64,000 nucleotides of DNA from UBA4615 sp044368415 (GCA_044368415.1 JBIPLJ010000003.1:62001-126000), one strand, 5' to 3'. Positions 42,353 through 51,504 are shown, counted from the first letter of the stretch. Notes: generated from the sequence alone by a model not told the origin. Translations and numbers: made by a program.

Positions 42353-43507
42353 TCATGCCGCAACGGCTCGCGCGAGGTGCGACGACGCGATCATGCCGCC
42401 GCCCAGACACACCTCGCCGCGATACAGCACCGCCGACTGGCCCGGGGTCACCGCCCACTGCGGCGTATCGAACACGAGGTCGAAGGCTCCCGGCTCGCGC
42501 GGGTCGGCCCGCAGCCGGCACGGCGCATCGGACTGCCGGTAGCGGGTCTTGGCGCCGAGCGCCGTGTCGTCGGCGGGCGGCGCTCCGGCGATCCAGTGCG
42601 CGTCGTCGGCGTGCAGCCGGTCGGCCTGCAGCCAAGGATGGTCGTGGCCCTGCACGACGTACAAGGTGTTGGCCGCCATGTCCTTGCGCGCCACGTACCA
42701 GGCCTCGCCGCTGCCGGCCTTCTGGCCGCCGACGCCGATGCCCTTCCTCTGGCCGAGCGTGTAGAACGCAAGACCGACGTGCTCGCCGACGCGCCGGCCG
42801 TCGTCGGTCAGGATCGGGCCCGGTGCGCTCGGCAGGTAGCGGTTGAGGAACTCCCGGAACGGCCGCTCGCCGATGAAGCAGATGCCGGTCGAGTCCTTCT
42901 TCGCGGCCACCGGCAGGCCGATGTGCGCGGCGATCGCGCGGACCTCGGTCTTCGGCAGCTCGCCCACCGGGAACATCGCGCGCGAGAGCTGTGCCTGCGT
43001 GAGCCGGTGCAAGAAGTAGCTCTGGTCCTTGGCGACGTCGAGCCCGCGCAGCAGCTCGTGGCGCAGCCCGCCCTCGGCGTCGGCGTCCGGCATACGCCTC
43101 ACCCGCGCGTAGTGGCCGGTCGCGATGCACGAGGCGCCCATGCGCATCGCATGGTCGAGGAAGGCCTTGAACTTGATCTCGGCGTTGCACAGCACGTCCG
43201 GGTTCGGCGTGCGCCCGGCGGAATACTCGCGCAGGAAGTCGGCGAAGACACGCTCGCGGTACTCGGCAGCGAAGTTCACTGCCTCGATGTCGATGCCGAT
43301 CACGTCGGCCACGCTGGCCGCGTCGAGCCAGTCCTGCCGCGTGGAGCAGTATTCGCCGTCGTCGTCGTCCTCCCAGTTCTTCATGAAGAGGCCGACCACG
43401 TCCCAGCCCTGCTCCTTGAGCAGCCAGGCCGAGACCGCCGAGTCGACACCGCCCGACAGGCCGACGACGACACGCCGCGCGCCGGGCACGAGACCAGGCG
43501 CGCTCAC
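42353..43507 (-). CDS. mnmA: tRNA-specific 2-thiouridylase
   Basis: A 384-residue enzyme. The PP-loop GLSGGVDSAVSAWLL, the first catalytic Cys in PNPDVLCNAEIKF and the second in DSTGICFIGERPF are all present. It installs s2U34 in tRNAs for Lys, Glu and Gln. GTG start overlaps the nudJ stop by 4 bp. Confidence 0.96.
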   Translation of the reverse strand: MSAPGLVPGARRVVVGLSGGVDSAVSAWLLKEQGWDVVGLFMKNWEDDDDGEYCSTRQDWLDAASVADVIGIDIEAVNFAAEYRERVFADFLREYSAGRTPNPDVLCNAEIKFKAFLDHAMRMGASCIATGHYARVRRMPDADAEGGLRHELLRGLDVAKDQSYFLHRLTQAQLSRAMFPVGELPKTEVRAIAAHIGLPVAAKKDSTGICFIGERPFREFLNRYLPSAPGPILTDDGRRVGEHVGLAFYTLGQRKGIGVGGQKAGSGEAWYVARKDMAANTLYVVQGHDHPWLQADRLHADDAHWIAGAPPADDTALGAKTRYRQSDAPCRLRADPREPGAFDLVFDTPQWAVTPGQSAVLYRGEVCLGGGMIASSHLARAVAA

Positions 43508-43992
43508 ACCGCGGGCCGCGGGCCGACCACGTCCGGGTGGGTCCAGATCAGCTCGAGCGGGAAGCGCCGCCCGGCCAGCCAATCGAGCACCGTGCGCTCG
43601 ACTGCCGGGCTGCGGTGCCGAACCCGCTCGGCCAGGATCTCGTCCGGGGTCATCCAGAATGCGCGGACGATGCCGGTGTCCAGCGGGCGCGCGTCGTCGT
43701 GCCAAAGCGGCCGGCAGACGAAGGCATGACGCAGGTAGGTGACGTCGACCCCTTCCTTGACGCTCGCATAACGCGCCATGTAGAGCCCGAGCACCGCAGT
43801 CGGCTCGACGTGCCAGCCGGTCTCCTCAAGCGCCTCGCGCACCGCGGCCTGCTGCAGCGACTCGCCCGGATCGAGGTGGCCGGCCGGCTGGTTCAGCCGC
43901 AAGCCCTCCGAGGTGTGCTCTTCAATCATCAGCAGCCGGCCGTCGCGCTCGATGACCGCGGCGACGGTGGCATTCGGTTTCCAGTAAGCCAT
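43504..43992 (-). CDS. nudJ: NudJ-like Nudix phosphatase
   Basis: A 162-residue Nudix protein; the Nudix box is complete as GHLDPGESLQQAAVREALEE-TGW. The start MAYWKPNATVAAVIE matches NudJ (HMP-PP and nucleoside tri/diphosphate phosphatase). In E. coli nudJ also precedes mnmA and lies near purB, which supports the name. Confidence 0.88.
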   Translation of the reverse strand: MAYWKPNATVAAVIERDGRLLMIEEHTSEGLRLNQPAGHLDPGESLQQAAVREALEETGWHVEPTAVLGLYMARYASVKEGVDVTYLRHAFVCRPLWHDDARPLDTGIVRAFWMTPDEILAERVRHRSPAVERTVLDWLAGRRFPLELIWTHPDVVGPRPAV

Positions 43993-44098
43993 TCCGTAGT
44001 TTATCCGACGGGCATACCCGAGCGCGGCGAGGCCCGCGGCCGGTTCCGGCGCGTCCGGCGGGGTATGCTCGCAGTCTTCGCCCCCGGGAGAATCCCCA

Positions 44099-45214
44099 AT
44101 GAGAATCGGAGTGCCGGCCGAGACCCGCGTCGGCGAGGCGCGCGTCGCTGCCACCCCCGAGACGGTCAAGAAGCTGGTCGCCGCAAAGCACGAGGTCATC
44201 GTGCAGTCCGACGCCGGTGTTGGCGCGAGCGTGCCCGATGCGGCCTACGAGGCCGTCGGTGCCGTAATCGGCGATGCCGCCGCGGCGTTCGGCGCCGAGC
44301 TGGTGCTGAAGGTCCGCCGGCCGTCGACCGAGGAGCTCATGCTGATGAAGCCGGGCACCGCGGTCGTCGGCATGCTCGAGCCCTTCGACCGCGCCGGCCT
44401 CGAGCAGATGGCCGGCCTCGGCATGATCGCCTTCGCCCTCGAGGCCGCGCCGCGCACGACGCGCGCACAGAGCATGGACGTGCTGAGCTCGCAGGCCAAC
44501 ATCGCCGGCTACAAAGCGGTGATGGTCGCGGCCAACACCTACCAGCGCTTCATGCCGATGCTGATGACCGCCGCGGGCACCGTGAAGGCCGCTCGCGTCG
44601 TGATCCTCGGCGTCGGTGTTGCCGGCCTGCAGGCTATCGCGACGGCCAAGCGGCTCGGCGCGGTCATCGAGGCCTCCGACGTGCGCCCGCCGGTCAAGGA
44701 GCAGGTCGAGTCGCTCGGCGGCAAGTTCATCGACGTGCCCTATGAGACCGACGAGGAACGCGAGATCGCCAAGGGCGTGGGCGGCTACGCGCGCCCGATG
44801 CCCGAGAGCTGGATGAAACGCCAGGCGGCCGCGGTCGCCGAGCGCGTCAGGCAGGCCGACATCGTCATCACCACCGCGCTGATCCCGGGCCGCAAGGCGC
44901 CGGTGCTGGTCAGCGAGGACATGGTGAAGTCGATGAAGCCGGGCTCGGTGATCGTCGACATGGCGGTCGAGCAGGGCGGCAACTGCCCGCTGTCCGAGCC
45001 TGGCCGTACCGTCACCCGCTACGGCGTGCACATCGTCGGCGAGACCAACCTGCCGGCGCTGGTCGCGGCGGACGCCTCGGCGCTCTACGCACGCAACGTC
45101 ATCGACTTTCTCAAGCTCGTCGTCGACGCCGACGGCCGGCTGAAGGTCGATCTCGAGGACGACATCGTCAAGGCCTGCCTCGTCGCGCGCGACGGCCAGG
45201 TGCTGAGGGCCTGA
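44099..45214 (+). CDS. pntAA: NAD(P) transhydrogenase alpha subunit, part 1 (NAD-binding)
   Basis: A 371-residue soluble domain I. AARVVILGVGVAGLQAIATAKRLGA is the NAD-binding Rossmann loop, ASDVRPPVKEQVESLGGKF and VIVDMAVEQGGNCPLSEPG are typical of PntAA. Split alpha subunits (PntAA + PntAB) are usual outside enterobacteria. ATG with GGGAG upstream. It faces away from nudJ. Confidence 0.96.
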   Translation: MRIGVPAETRVGEARVAATPETVKKLVAAKHEVIVQSDAGVGASVPDAAYEAVGAVIGDAAAAFGAELVLKVRRPSTEELMLMKPGTAVVGMLEPFDRAGLEQMAGLGMIAFALEAAPRTTRAQSMDVLSSQANIAGYKAVMVAANTYQRFMPMLMTAAGTVKAARVVILGVGVAGLQAIATAKRLGAVIEASDVRPPVKEQVESLGGKFIDVPYETDEEREIAKGVGGYARPMPESWMKRQAAAVAERVRQADIVITTALIPGRKAPVLVSEDMVKSMKPGSVIVDMAVEQGGNCPLSEPGRTVTRYGVHIVGETNLPALVAADASALYARNVIDFLKLVVDADGRLKVDLEDDIVKACLVARDGQVLRA

Positions 45215-45219
45215 ACACC

Positions 45220-45537
45220 ATGGAAGCGATCAACCCCACCGTCGTCAACCTGATCATCTTTGTGTTGGCCATCTACGTCGGCTACCACGTGGTCTGGAAC
45301 GTCACCCCCGCGCTGCACACGCCGCTGATGGCGGTCACCAACGCGATCTCGGCCATCGTCATCGTCGGCGCGATGCTCGCGGCGGCGCTGACCCAGACAC
45401 CGCTCGGCAAGTTCATGGGCGTGGCCGCGGTCGCGCTCGCCGCCGTCAACGTGTTCGGCGGCTTCCTCGTGACCCGACGCATGCTCGATATGTTCAAGAA
45501 GAAGGAACCAAAGGCGAAGCAGGGGGCCGCGAAATGA
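45220..45537 (+). CDS. pntAB: NAD(P) transhydrogenase alpha subunit, part 2 (membrane)
   Basis: A 105-residue membrane protein with three hydrophobic segments: IIFVLAIYVGYHVVWNVTP, TPLMAVTNAISAIVIVGAM and GKFMGVAAVALAAVNVFGGF. Forms the proton channel with PntB. Its stop overlaps the next small gene (ATGA). Confidence 0.95.
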   Translation: MEAINPTVVNLIIFVLAIYVGYHVVWNVTPALHTPLMAVTNAISAIVIVGAMLAAALTQTPLGKFMGVAAVALAAVNVFGGFLVTRRMLDMFKKKEPKAKQGAAK

Positions 45538-45791
45538 AGCCGTTCGCGTTCTTCGTGCTGCTGGCCGTGACCGTCGCCGCGATCTGGTTCGGCGACTCGT
45601 TCGCCGGCGACTTCGCGGCCCCCGGGATGGAAAGAACCTTCGCGGTGCTGGTGATCGCCGCCGTGGCCATCGTGCCCGCAGTCTGGGTGCTCGACCGCAT
45701 GGGACTGATCCGCAAGGGCAACGTCGAGCTACGGCGCAAGCCGGCCGCGGCGCAGGTGCCCGCCTCGCAGCGCGACGGAGGTGCGGCATGA
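45534..45791 (+). CDS. Small two-helix membrane protein inside the pnt operon (unknown)
   Basis: An 85-residue protein. Hydrophobic segments at about 4-18 and 36-53 (TFAVLVIAAVAIVPAVWVLDR) are followed by a basic tail. It overlaps pntAB by 4 bp and pntB by 4 bp, so all three are translationally coupled. I do not recognise the family. The position suggests a subunit or assembly factor of the transhydrogenase, or a membrane segment absent from textbook operons. Confidence 0.75.
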   Translation: MKPFAFFVLLAVTVAAIWFGDSFAGDFAAPGMERTFAVLVIAAVAIVPAVWVLDRMGLIRKGNVELRRKPAAAQVPASQRDGGAA

Positions 45792-47281
45792 GCCTGAATG
45801 CCGTCGTCCTGCTGTACCTCGTCGCCTCGATCTGCTTCATCCAGGCGCTCAAGGGGCTGTCGCATCCCACCACGTCGATCCGCGGGAACGTCTTCGGCAT
45901 GGCCGGGATGGCGATCGCGGTGCTGACCACGATCGCGCTGATCTTCATGATGCGCGCCGAGGCCGGCGGCGTCGGCCTGCTGTGGGTGGCGCTCGGCGTC
46001 GCCATCGGCGGCACCGCCGGCGCGGTGATGGCCAATCGCGTCGAGATGACAAAGATGCCCGAGCTGGTCGCCTTCATGCACAGCATGATCGGCCTGGCCG
46101 CGGTGTTCATCGCGATCGCGGCGGTCGCGGAGCCCTGGGCGTTCGGCATCACCACCTTCCCCAAGGAGCTGCTGATCGGCGCGCAGACGCCCGCCGGCAT
46201 GGTGGTCGCCGACATCATCGCGCGCCCGCCGATTCCCGCGGGCAACCGGCTCGAGCTGTTCCTCGGCGCGGCCATCGGCGCCATCACCTTCAGCGGCTCG
46301 GTGATCGCATTCGGCAAGCTGTCGGGCAAGTACAAGTTCCGGCTCTTCCAGGGCGCGCCGGTGCAGTTCGGCGGTCAGCACATGCTGAACCTGGTGCTCG
46401 GCCTCGCCACGCTGGCGCTGGGTCTGGTGTTCACCTTCACCGAGAGCTGGCCGGCGTTCTTCGCGATGCTCGCGCTGTCGTTCGTGCTCGGTGTGCTGAT
46501 CATCATCCCGATCGGCGGCGCCGACATGCCTGTGGTGGTGTCGATGCTCAACAGCTACTCGGGCTGGGCGGCGGCCGGCATCGGTTTCTCGCTGAACAAC
46601 GGCATGCTGATCATCGCAGGCTCGCTGGTGGGCAGCTCGGGCGCGATCCTGAGCTACATCATGTGCAAGGCGATGAACCGGTCGTTCTTCAACGTGATCC
46701 TCGGCGGCTTCGGAGGCGAAGCCGCGGCGGCGGGCGGTGGCGGCGACAAGGCGCAGCGCCCGGTCAAGAGCGGCTCGTCGGAAGACGCGGCGTTCCTGAT
46801 GACCAACGCCGACACGGTCATCATCGTGCCGGGCTACGGTCTGGCCGTAGCCCGCGCGCAGCACGCGCTCAAGGAGCTCGCGCAGAAGCTGACCGACCAC
46901 GGCGTGACGGTGAAGTACGCGATCCACCCCGTCGCCGGCCGCATGCCCGGCCACATGAACGTGCTGCTCGCCGAGGCCGAGGTGCCGTATGACCAAGTCT
47001 TCGAGATGGAGGACATCAACTCCGAGTTCGGCCAGGCCGACGTGGTGCTGGTGCTCGGCGCCAACGACGTGGTGAATCCGGCGGCGAAGGACCCGAAATC
47101 GTCCATCGCGGGCATGCCGATCCTCGAGGCCTACAAGGCCAAGACGATCATCGTCAACAAGCGCTCGATGGCGTCGGGCTACGCCGGCCTCGACAACGAG
47201 CTGTTCTACATGGACAAGACGATGATGGTGTTCGGCGATGCGAAGAAGGTCGTCGAGGACATGGTCAAGGCCGTCGAGTGA
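45788..47281 (+). CDS. pntB: NAD(P) transhydrogenase beta subunit
   Basis: A 497-residue protein with about nine membrane segments followed by the soluble NADP domain III: VPGYGLAVARAQHALKELA, HPVAGRMPGHMNVLLAEAEVP and VLGANDVVNPAAKDP. A Gly/Ala-rich linker (AAAAGGGGDKAQRP) joins the domains. It couples proton entry to hydride transfer from NADH to NADP. Confidence 0.96.
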   Translation: MSLNAVVLLYLVASICFIQALKGLSHPTTSIRGNVFGMAGMAIAVLTTIALIFMMRAEAGGVGLLWVALGVAIGGTAGAVMANRVEMTKMPELVAFMHSMIGLAAVFIAIAAVAEPWAFGITTFPKELLIGAQTPAGMVVADIIARPPIPAGNRLELFLGAAIGAITFSGSVIAFGKLSGKYKFRLFQGAPVQFGGQHMLNLVLGLATLALGLVFTFTESWPAFFAMLALSFVLGVLIIIPIGGADMPVVVSMLNSYSGWAAAGIGFSLNNGMLIIAGSLVGSSGAILSYIMCKAMNRSFFNVILGGFGGEAAAAGGGGDKAQRPVKSGSSEDAAFLMTNADTVIIVPGYGLAVARAQHALKELAQKLTDHGVTVKYAIHPVAGRMPGHMNVLLAEAEVPYDQVFEMEDINSEFGQADVVLVLGANDVVNPAAKDPKSSIAGMPILEAYKAKTIIVNKRSMASGYAGLDNELFYMDKTMMVFGDAKKVVEDMVKAVE

Positions 47282-47288
47282 GGCCCGC

Positions 47289-47666
47289 ATGCCTACCGAA
47301 CCCGTGATGACCCTCGACGCCGACCGGCTCGACACGCTGAAGAAGGTCTGCCTCGTCGACTATGCGCTCCACATCGCGGGGCCGCTGCTGTCGATGGGCC
47401 TGCTGTCGGTGATCGCGCTGGTCGTCAACTACATCAAGCGCGACGACGCCCGCGGCTCGATCTACGAGAGCCACATGAACTGGATGATCCGCACGTTCTG
47501 GTGGACGCTGTTCTGGGTCGTCGTATCCTTCCTCCCGGCGCTGTTGCTGACGGTGATCACCTTCGGCCTGCTGTCTTTCCTGTTCCTGGTGCCGGTCGTC
47601 TGGTACCTGTACCGGATGATCAAGGGGGTGCTGTGGCTCAACGACGGACGGCCGATGCCGGCCTGA
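47289..47666 (+). CDS. DUF4870-like small membrane protein
   Basis: A 125-residue protein with three hydrophobic segments, HIAGPLLSMGLLSVIALVVNYI, TFWWTLFWVVVSFLPALL and TFGLLSFLFLVPVVWYLYRMI, and the polar YESHMNWMIRTFWW between them, a pattern of DUF4870-like proteins. It lies 7 bp after pntB. Function unknown. Confidence 0.75.
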   Translation: MPTEPVMTLDADRLDTLKKVCLVDYALHIAGPLLSMGLLSVIALVVNYIKRDDARGSIYESHMNWMIRTFWWTLFWVVVSFLPALLLTVITFGLLSFLFLVPVVWYLYRMIKGVLWLNDGRPMPA

Positions 47667-48394
47667 CCGATCGGGCGCGACGTGCGCTGCTGGCGGCCGC
47701 GGCCGCGCTGCCGGCCTGCACTGCGGTGCCGCCCGCCGGGGGCCCCGGTGCTGCGCTGCCGAGCGGACCGGCCCCCGCGCCCGTCCTGCGGATCGGCGAC
47801 CGCTGGCGTTACCAGCTGATCGACAAGTTCAACGGGCAGTGGCTCGACGAGCCCACCTGGGAGGTGGCCGAACTCGAACCCGAGCTGGTGATGCGCATTC
47901 GCGGACGGCGGGCGGGCGGCCCACTCGAGGAGCGCTTCGCCACCCCCTGGTCCGCGCTGACCGAGGTGCTGTACGGCGCGCCTTATGCATTCCGCGAGCC
48001 GGTGCCGATCGTGCCGTCCCCGATCGAGCCCGGACGCATCGTGGCCACGTCCACCTCCTATGTCGATCCAAGCACGCAGCAACGCAAGCTCTGGTCGCAG
48101 CAGCTTCGCATCGCCGGTTGGTCGACGATCGAGGTGCCAGCCGGGCGCTACGATTGCCTGCGGGTGAGCCGGATCATCGCGTTCGAGCATCCCGACATCC
48201 AGAAGACCTCGGCGAGCCGCAGCGACACGCTGTGGTACGCGCCGGCAGTCAACCGGTGGGTGCAGCGCGAGCTGCGCGGCGACTTCATCGCCTCGGGGCT
48301 CGGGGCCGGCAACCCGGGCGCCGGCGTGCGCGGCCGCGAGGAGTGGCTGCTGTGGCAACTCACCGCGTATGTGCGCACCCCGGTCTCCGGCTGA
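47633..48394 (+). CDS. Putative lipoprotein, paralogue 1 of a tandem pair
   Basis: A 253-residue protein. The GTG start at 47633 lies inside the preceding gene and has an AAGGGGG ribosome site 5 bp upstream. Signal peptide with lipobox LPAC (about residue 30). The mature protein begins IGDRWRYQLIDKFNGQWLDE and is mostly beta; it has no family I can name. It is related to the next gene: both share IGDRWRYxL, NG near 18 residues on, a VPAGxxDxLRxxR motif, HPDI, and SDTLWY/TDTLWY. Confidence 0.72.
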   Translation: MAQRRTADAGLTDRARRALLAAAAALPACTAVPPAGGPGAALPSGPAPAPVLRIGDRWRYQLIDKFNGQWLDEPTWEVAELEPELVMRIRGRRAGGPLEERFATPWSALTEVLYGAPYAFREPVPIVPSPIEPGRIVATSTSYVDPSTQQRKLWSQQLRIAGWSTIEVPAGRYDCLRVSRIIAFEHPDIQKTSASRSDTLWYAPAVNRWVQRELRGDFIASGLGAGNPGAGVRGREEWLLWQLTAYVRTPVSG

Positions 48395-48431
48395 ACCGCA
48401 CGCATACGCCCGCCTCTGGAGGAAATCTGCA

Positions 48432-49169
48432 ATGACTTGCATCGATCCGGCCCGGCGCCGGGCGCTGGGCGGCCTGATCGGATTGCCGGCGGTCGGCGCC
48501 GGCCTGCTGGGCGGCGGCTGCGCGAGCCGTGCGAGCGTGCCTGCGCCGGTAGGCGCCGAGCCGCTGCCGATGCCGGCGCTCGGCATCGGCGACCGTTGGC
48601 GCTACCGGCTGACCAACCGCTACAACGGCTCGACCGTCGGCGAGACCACGGTCGAGGTGTTGGCCGTCGCGCCCGATATCCGGCTGCGTGTCGATCCGGG
48701 CGATGGCCAGCCGATGCTCGAGGAGCGCTGGGCGGATCCGTGGACGGCCATCGTCGACACGATCTACGACGCCCCCGTGGCCTTCGAGACCCCGATGCCG
48801 GTGGTGCCCCCCGGCGCCCGGGCGGGCCAGGGCCTGACGACGTCGTCGCGCTATCGCAGCGAGCGCTCGAGCGGCGTGCTCGGCTGGCAGCAGCGTCTGC
48901 GCGTCGTCGGCTGGGAGCGCATGCAGGTGCCGGCCGGCGCCTTCGATGCGCTGCGCATCGAGCGCTTCGTCACCTACCAGCATCCGGACATCTTCCGGTA
49001 CGCGCCGGAGCGGACCGACACGCTGTGGTACTCGCCGCAGGTGGGACGCTGGGTGGTGCGGGAGTGGACCGGCTCGTACCTGCCCGGCTCGCCCGGCGGG
49101 CGGGCGAGCCGGGCGCCCGAGGATTGGGTGCGGTGGGAGTTGACCGCCTGGGAGCCGGCGAAACGCTGA
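48432..49169 (+). CDS. Putative lipoprotein, paralogue 2 of a tandem pair
   Basis: A 245-residue protein beginning with RRRALGGL and a hydrophobic stretch ending GGGCAS; the twin arginines suggest Tat export and the Cys lipid attachment, though the lipobox is not canonical. The mature part (GIGDRWRYRLTNRYNGSTVG) is similar to the preceding protein along its length. A GGAGG ribosome site precedes the ATG. Function unknown. Confidence 0.72.
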   Translation: MTCIDPARRRALGGLIGLPAVGAGLLGGGCASRASVPAPVGAEPLPMPALGIGDRWRYRLTNRYNGSTVGETTVEVLAVAPDIRLRVDPGDGQPMLEERWADPWTAIVDTIYDAPVAFETPMPVVPPGARAGQGLTTSSRYRSERSSGVLGWQQRLRVVGWERMQVPAGAFDALRIERFVTYQHPDIFRYAPERTDTLWYSPQVGRWVVREWTGSYLPGSPGGRASRAPEDWVRWELTAWEPAKR

Positions 49170-49202
49170 GGCCGGCGCCGGGTCGCCAGGGTCTGCTGGG
49201 CG

Positions 49203-49283
49203 CCTCGGACCCATCGGACCCTTCGAGTCCTTAGGGTCTATCGAGCACCTCGAGCACTTCGAGTCCATCAAGCACCTGTAGCA
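49203..49283 (+). repeat. 9-bp tandem repeat (9 units) around the 3' end of the glycosyltransferase gene
   Basis: Units such as CCTCGGACC, CATCGGACC, CTTCGAGTC, TATCGAGCA, CCTCGAGCA follow in exact 9-bp register. On the minus strand the later units encode the end of the glycosyltransferase (LQV/LDG/LEV/LEV/LDR), with the stop codon inside the array. Confidence 0.8.
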
Positions 49284-50199
49284 CCGACGGCCAGGCGCCT
49301 GCGCCGCCGGCCCAGGCGGCACGAGGCCCCCAGGGCCGGGTCCGCGCCGGGTCGCTCGGGCCGAAGACGCCCACCACCGGCGCACCGACCGCCGCCGCCA
49401 GGTGCATGGGCCCCGAATCGTTCGAGATGGTCGCGAGCGCCCCGGCGCAGGCGGCGGCGTAGGCGCCCAGCCCGAGCCCGGCGAGGATGCGGGCCCCCGG
49501 GACCGCCGCGCGCGCCGCCTCGGCCTCGCCGGGCCCCGGACAGACCACGGTCACCCAGCCGCGCGCCCGCAGCGCGGCGTCGAGCTCGCCGAAGCGCGGC
49601 CAGAGCTTGGGCACGCCGCCCGCGGTGCCCGCGGCCAACGGCGCGAGCACCGCGTACGGCTGCCCCGCGGCGAGCCCGGCCGCGGCCAGCGCCTCGGCCG
49701 CGTCGTGCCTGTGCGCGTCGGTGAGCCGCAGCCCGAGCGCCGCCGGCGGCGAAGCCGGCCAGCCGGGCAGCGACAGCCAGGCCGCGGCCGCACCCGCCAA
49801 GCGCCAGAACACCTCGACCTCGTGCAGGCCCTCGGACTTGTCGATCGCCCGGCCGAGCAGCAGCGATCGGCCCTCGTTGTGATGGCCGAGCGCGGACACG
49901 CCGGCCAGCCGGAAGGCGGCGGCGCTCGACAGCGAGTTGGTCAGCAGCAGGCCCCGGCGGGGCCCACCGGCGGCGCGTAGCGCGGCGATCCCGGCACGCA
50001 GTCCGGAGGGCAGCTTGAGCACCGGCCAGCCGTGGCCGGCCAGCAGGTCGCCGGCCCAACCCCGCCCAGCCACCGACAGCACGGCACCGCGGGCCTCGAG
50101 CTCGCGCAGGGCCGGCAGCGCCATGCAGGCGTCGCCGACCCAGTTCGGCAGGCGCACCCTCAGCGGCACGCCGCTCGGAGCCGGGGGCACGTCGCGCAT
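49231..50199 (-). CDS. Glycosyltransferase family 9 (heptosyltransferase-like)
   Basis: A 322-residue GT-B enzyme. The N-terminal VRLPNWVGDACMALPALREL and the C-terminal ATISNDSGPMHLAAAVGAPVVGVFGPSDP are diagnostic of ADP-heptose:LPS transferases. The acceptor cannot be told. The start at 50199 is preferred (MRDVPPAPSG); a longer frame overlaps glcF. The C-terminal VLQVLDGLEVLEVLDRP is encoded by a 9-bp repeat. Confidence 0.85.
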   Translation of the reverse strand: MRDVPPAPSGVPLRVRLPNWVGDACMALPALRELEARGAVLSVAGRGWAGDLLAGHGWPVLKLPSGLRAGIAALRAAGGPRRGLLLTNSLSSAAAFRLAGVSALGHHNEGRSLLLGRAIDKSEGLHEVEVFWRLAGAAAAWLSLPGWPASPPAALGLRLTDAHRHDAAEALAAAGLAAGQPYAVLAPLAAGTAGGVPKLWPRFGELDAALRARGWVTVVCPGPGEAEAARAAVPGARILAGLGLGAYAAACAGALATISNDSGPMHLAAAVGAPVVGVFGPSDPARTRPWGPRAAWAGGAGAWPSVLQVLDGLEVLEVLDRP

Positions 50200-50215
50200 C
50201 GCGGCCCGCCCGCCC

Positions 50216-51490
50216 TCAGGCGTGGGCGGTGCCAATCGCGCGGTCGACCCACTCGATCCAGTGGCGCACCGGCGTACCGGTGCCCGACTGCAGGTGCGTC
50301 AGGCAGCCGATGTTGGCGGACAGGATCACCTCGGGCGCGCCGGACTGCAGGGCATCGAGCTTGCGGTCGCGCAGCTGCATCGACAGCTTCGGTTGCATCA
50401 CCGAGTAGGTGCCGGCCGAGCCGCAGCACAGGTGGGATTCGGCAAAGGGCTGCAGCGCGGCACCGCAGGCAGCGAGCAGCGATTCGACCGCGCCGCGCAC
50501 CTGCTGGCCGTGCTGCAGCGTACACGGCGGATGGAAGGCGACGCGCGCCGGCAGCGGCTCGGCGCGGGTGACGGCGGCCTCGCGGGCGCGCGCCGCAAGT
50601 GCCTCGCGCTCGGAGGCGAGGAATACCGACAGGTCGCAGGCCAGCGCCGACACGCGGGCGGCCTTCGCGGCGTACGCCGGGTCGTCGCGCAGCAGATGGC
50701 CGTAGTCGGCGAGCATCGCGCCGCAGCCCGAGGCGTTGACGACGATCGCCTCGACGCCCTGCCCCTCGACGCCCTGCCCCTCGATGTGCGGCCACCAAGC
50801 GTCGATGTTGCGACGGACGTCGCCGAGCGCGCCGCCGTGGTCGTTCAGGTGATGGCGGATCGCGCCGCAGCAGCCCGAGCCCGCGGCGACGACCGGCTCG
50901 ACGCCCAGCGCATCGAGCACCCGCGCGGTGGCGGCGTCGATCGCCGGGATCATCGCCGGCTGCACGCAGCCGTCGAGCATCAACACGCGCCGCGTGTGGC
51001 TGCGGCGCGGCCAGGCGCCGGGGTCGCGCCGCTCCGGCACCTTCGCTTTCATCGCCTCCGGCAGCAGCGGGCGCACCGCCTGGCCGACACGCATCGCCGG
51101 ATCGAACAGCCAGCGGCGCGTCAGTCCCTCGCGCAGCGCGCCGCGCATCAGCCGCTCGCCGAGCGGGCGCTGCACGCGCTCGTCGACCAGCTTGCGGCCG
51201 ATGTCGACCAAGTGGCCGTACTTCACGCCCGACGGGCAGGTGCTCTCGCAGTTTCGGCAGGTCAGGCAGCGGTCGAGGTGGCGCTGCGTCTCGCGCGTGG
51301 GCGGTGCGCCCTCCATCACCTGCTTGATCAGGTAGATGCGGCCGCGCGGGCCGTCGAGCTCGTCGCCGAGCAGCTGGTAGGTCGGGCAGGTGGCCGTACA
51401 GAAGCCGCAGTGCACACACGAGCGCAGGATCGACTCGGCCTCGGTCCCCTCGGGGGTGCCGCGCAGCCAGTCGGCGAGGTGGGTTTCCAT
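50216..51490 (-). CDS. glcF: Glycolate oxidase iron-sulfur subunit
   Basis: A 424-residue protein. Two 4Fe-4S motifs (CVHCGFCTATCP and CLTCRNCESTCP) are followed by two CCG domains (GSGCCGAIRHHL; HLCCGSAGTYSV). It passes electrons from GlcDE to the quinone pool. An in-frame 15-bp duplication gives EGQGVEGQGVE. ATG with AGGACGG upstream; 14 bp after glcE. Confidence 0.96.
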   Translation of the reverse strand: METHLADWLRGTPEGTEAESILRSCVHCGFCTATCPTYQLLGDELDGPRGRIYLIKQVMEGAPPTRETQRHLDRCLTCRNCESTCPSGVKYGHLVDIGRKLVDERVQRPLGERLMRGALREGLTRRWLFDPAMRVGQAVRPLLPEAMKAKVPERRDPGAWPRRSHTRRVLMLDGCVQPAMIPAIDAATARVLDALGVEPVVAAGSGCCGAIRHHLNDHGGALGDVRRNIDAWWPHIEGQGVEGQGVEAIVVNASGCGAMLADYGHLLRDDPAYAAKAARVSALACDLSVFLASEREALAARAREAAVTRAEPLPARVAFHPPCTLQHGQQVRGAVESLLAACGAALQPFAESHLCCGSAGTYSVMQPKLSMQLRDRKLDALQSGAPEVILSANIGCLTHLQSGTGTPVRHWIEWVDRAIGTAHA

Positions 51491-51504
51491 CGCGGCGGGC
51501 CGTC

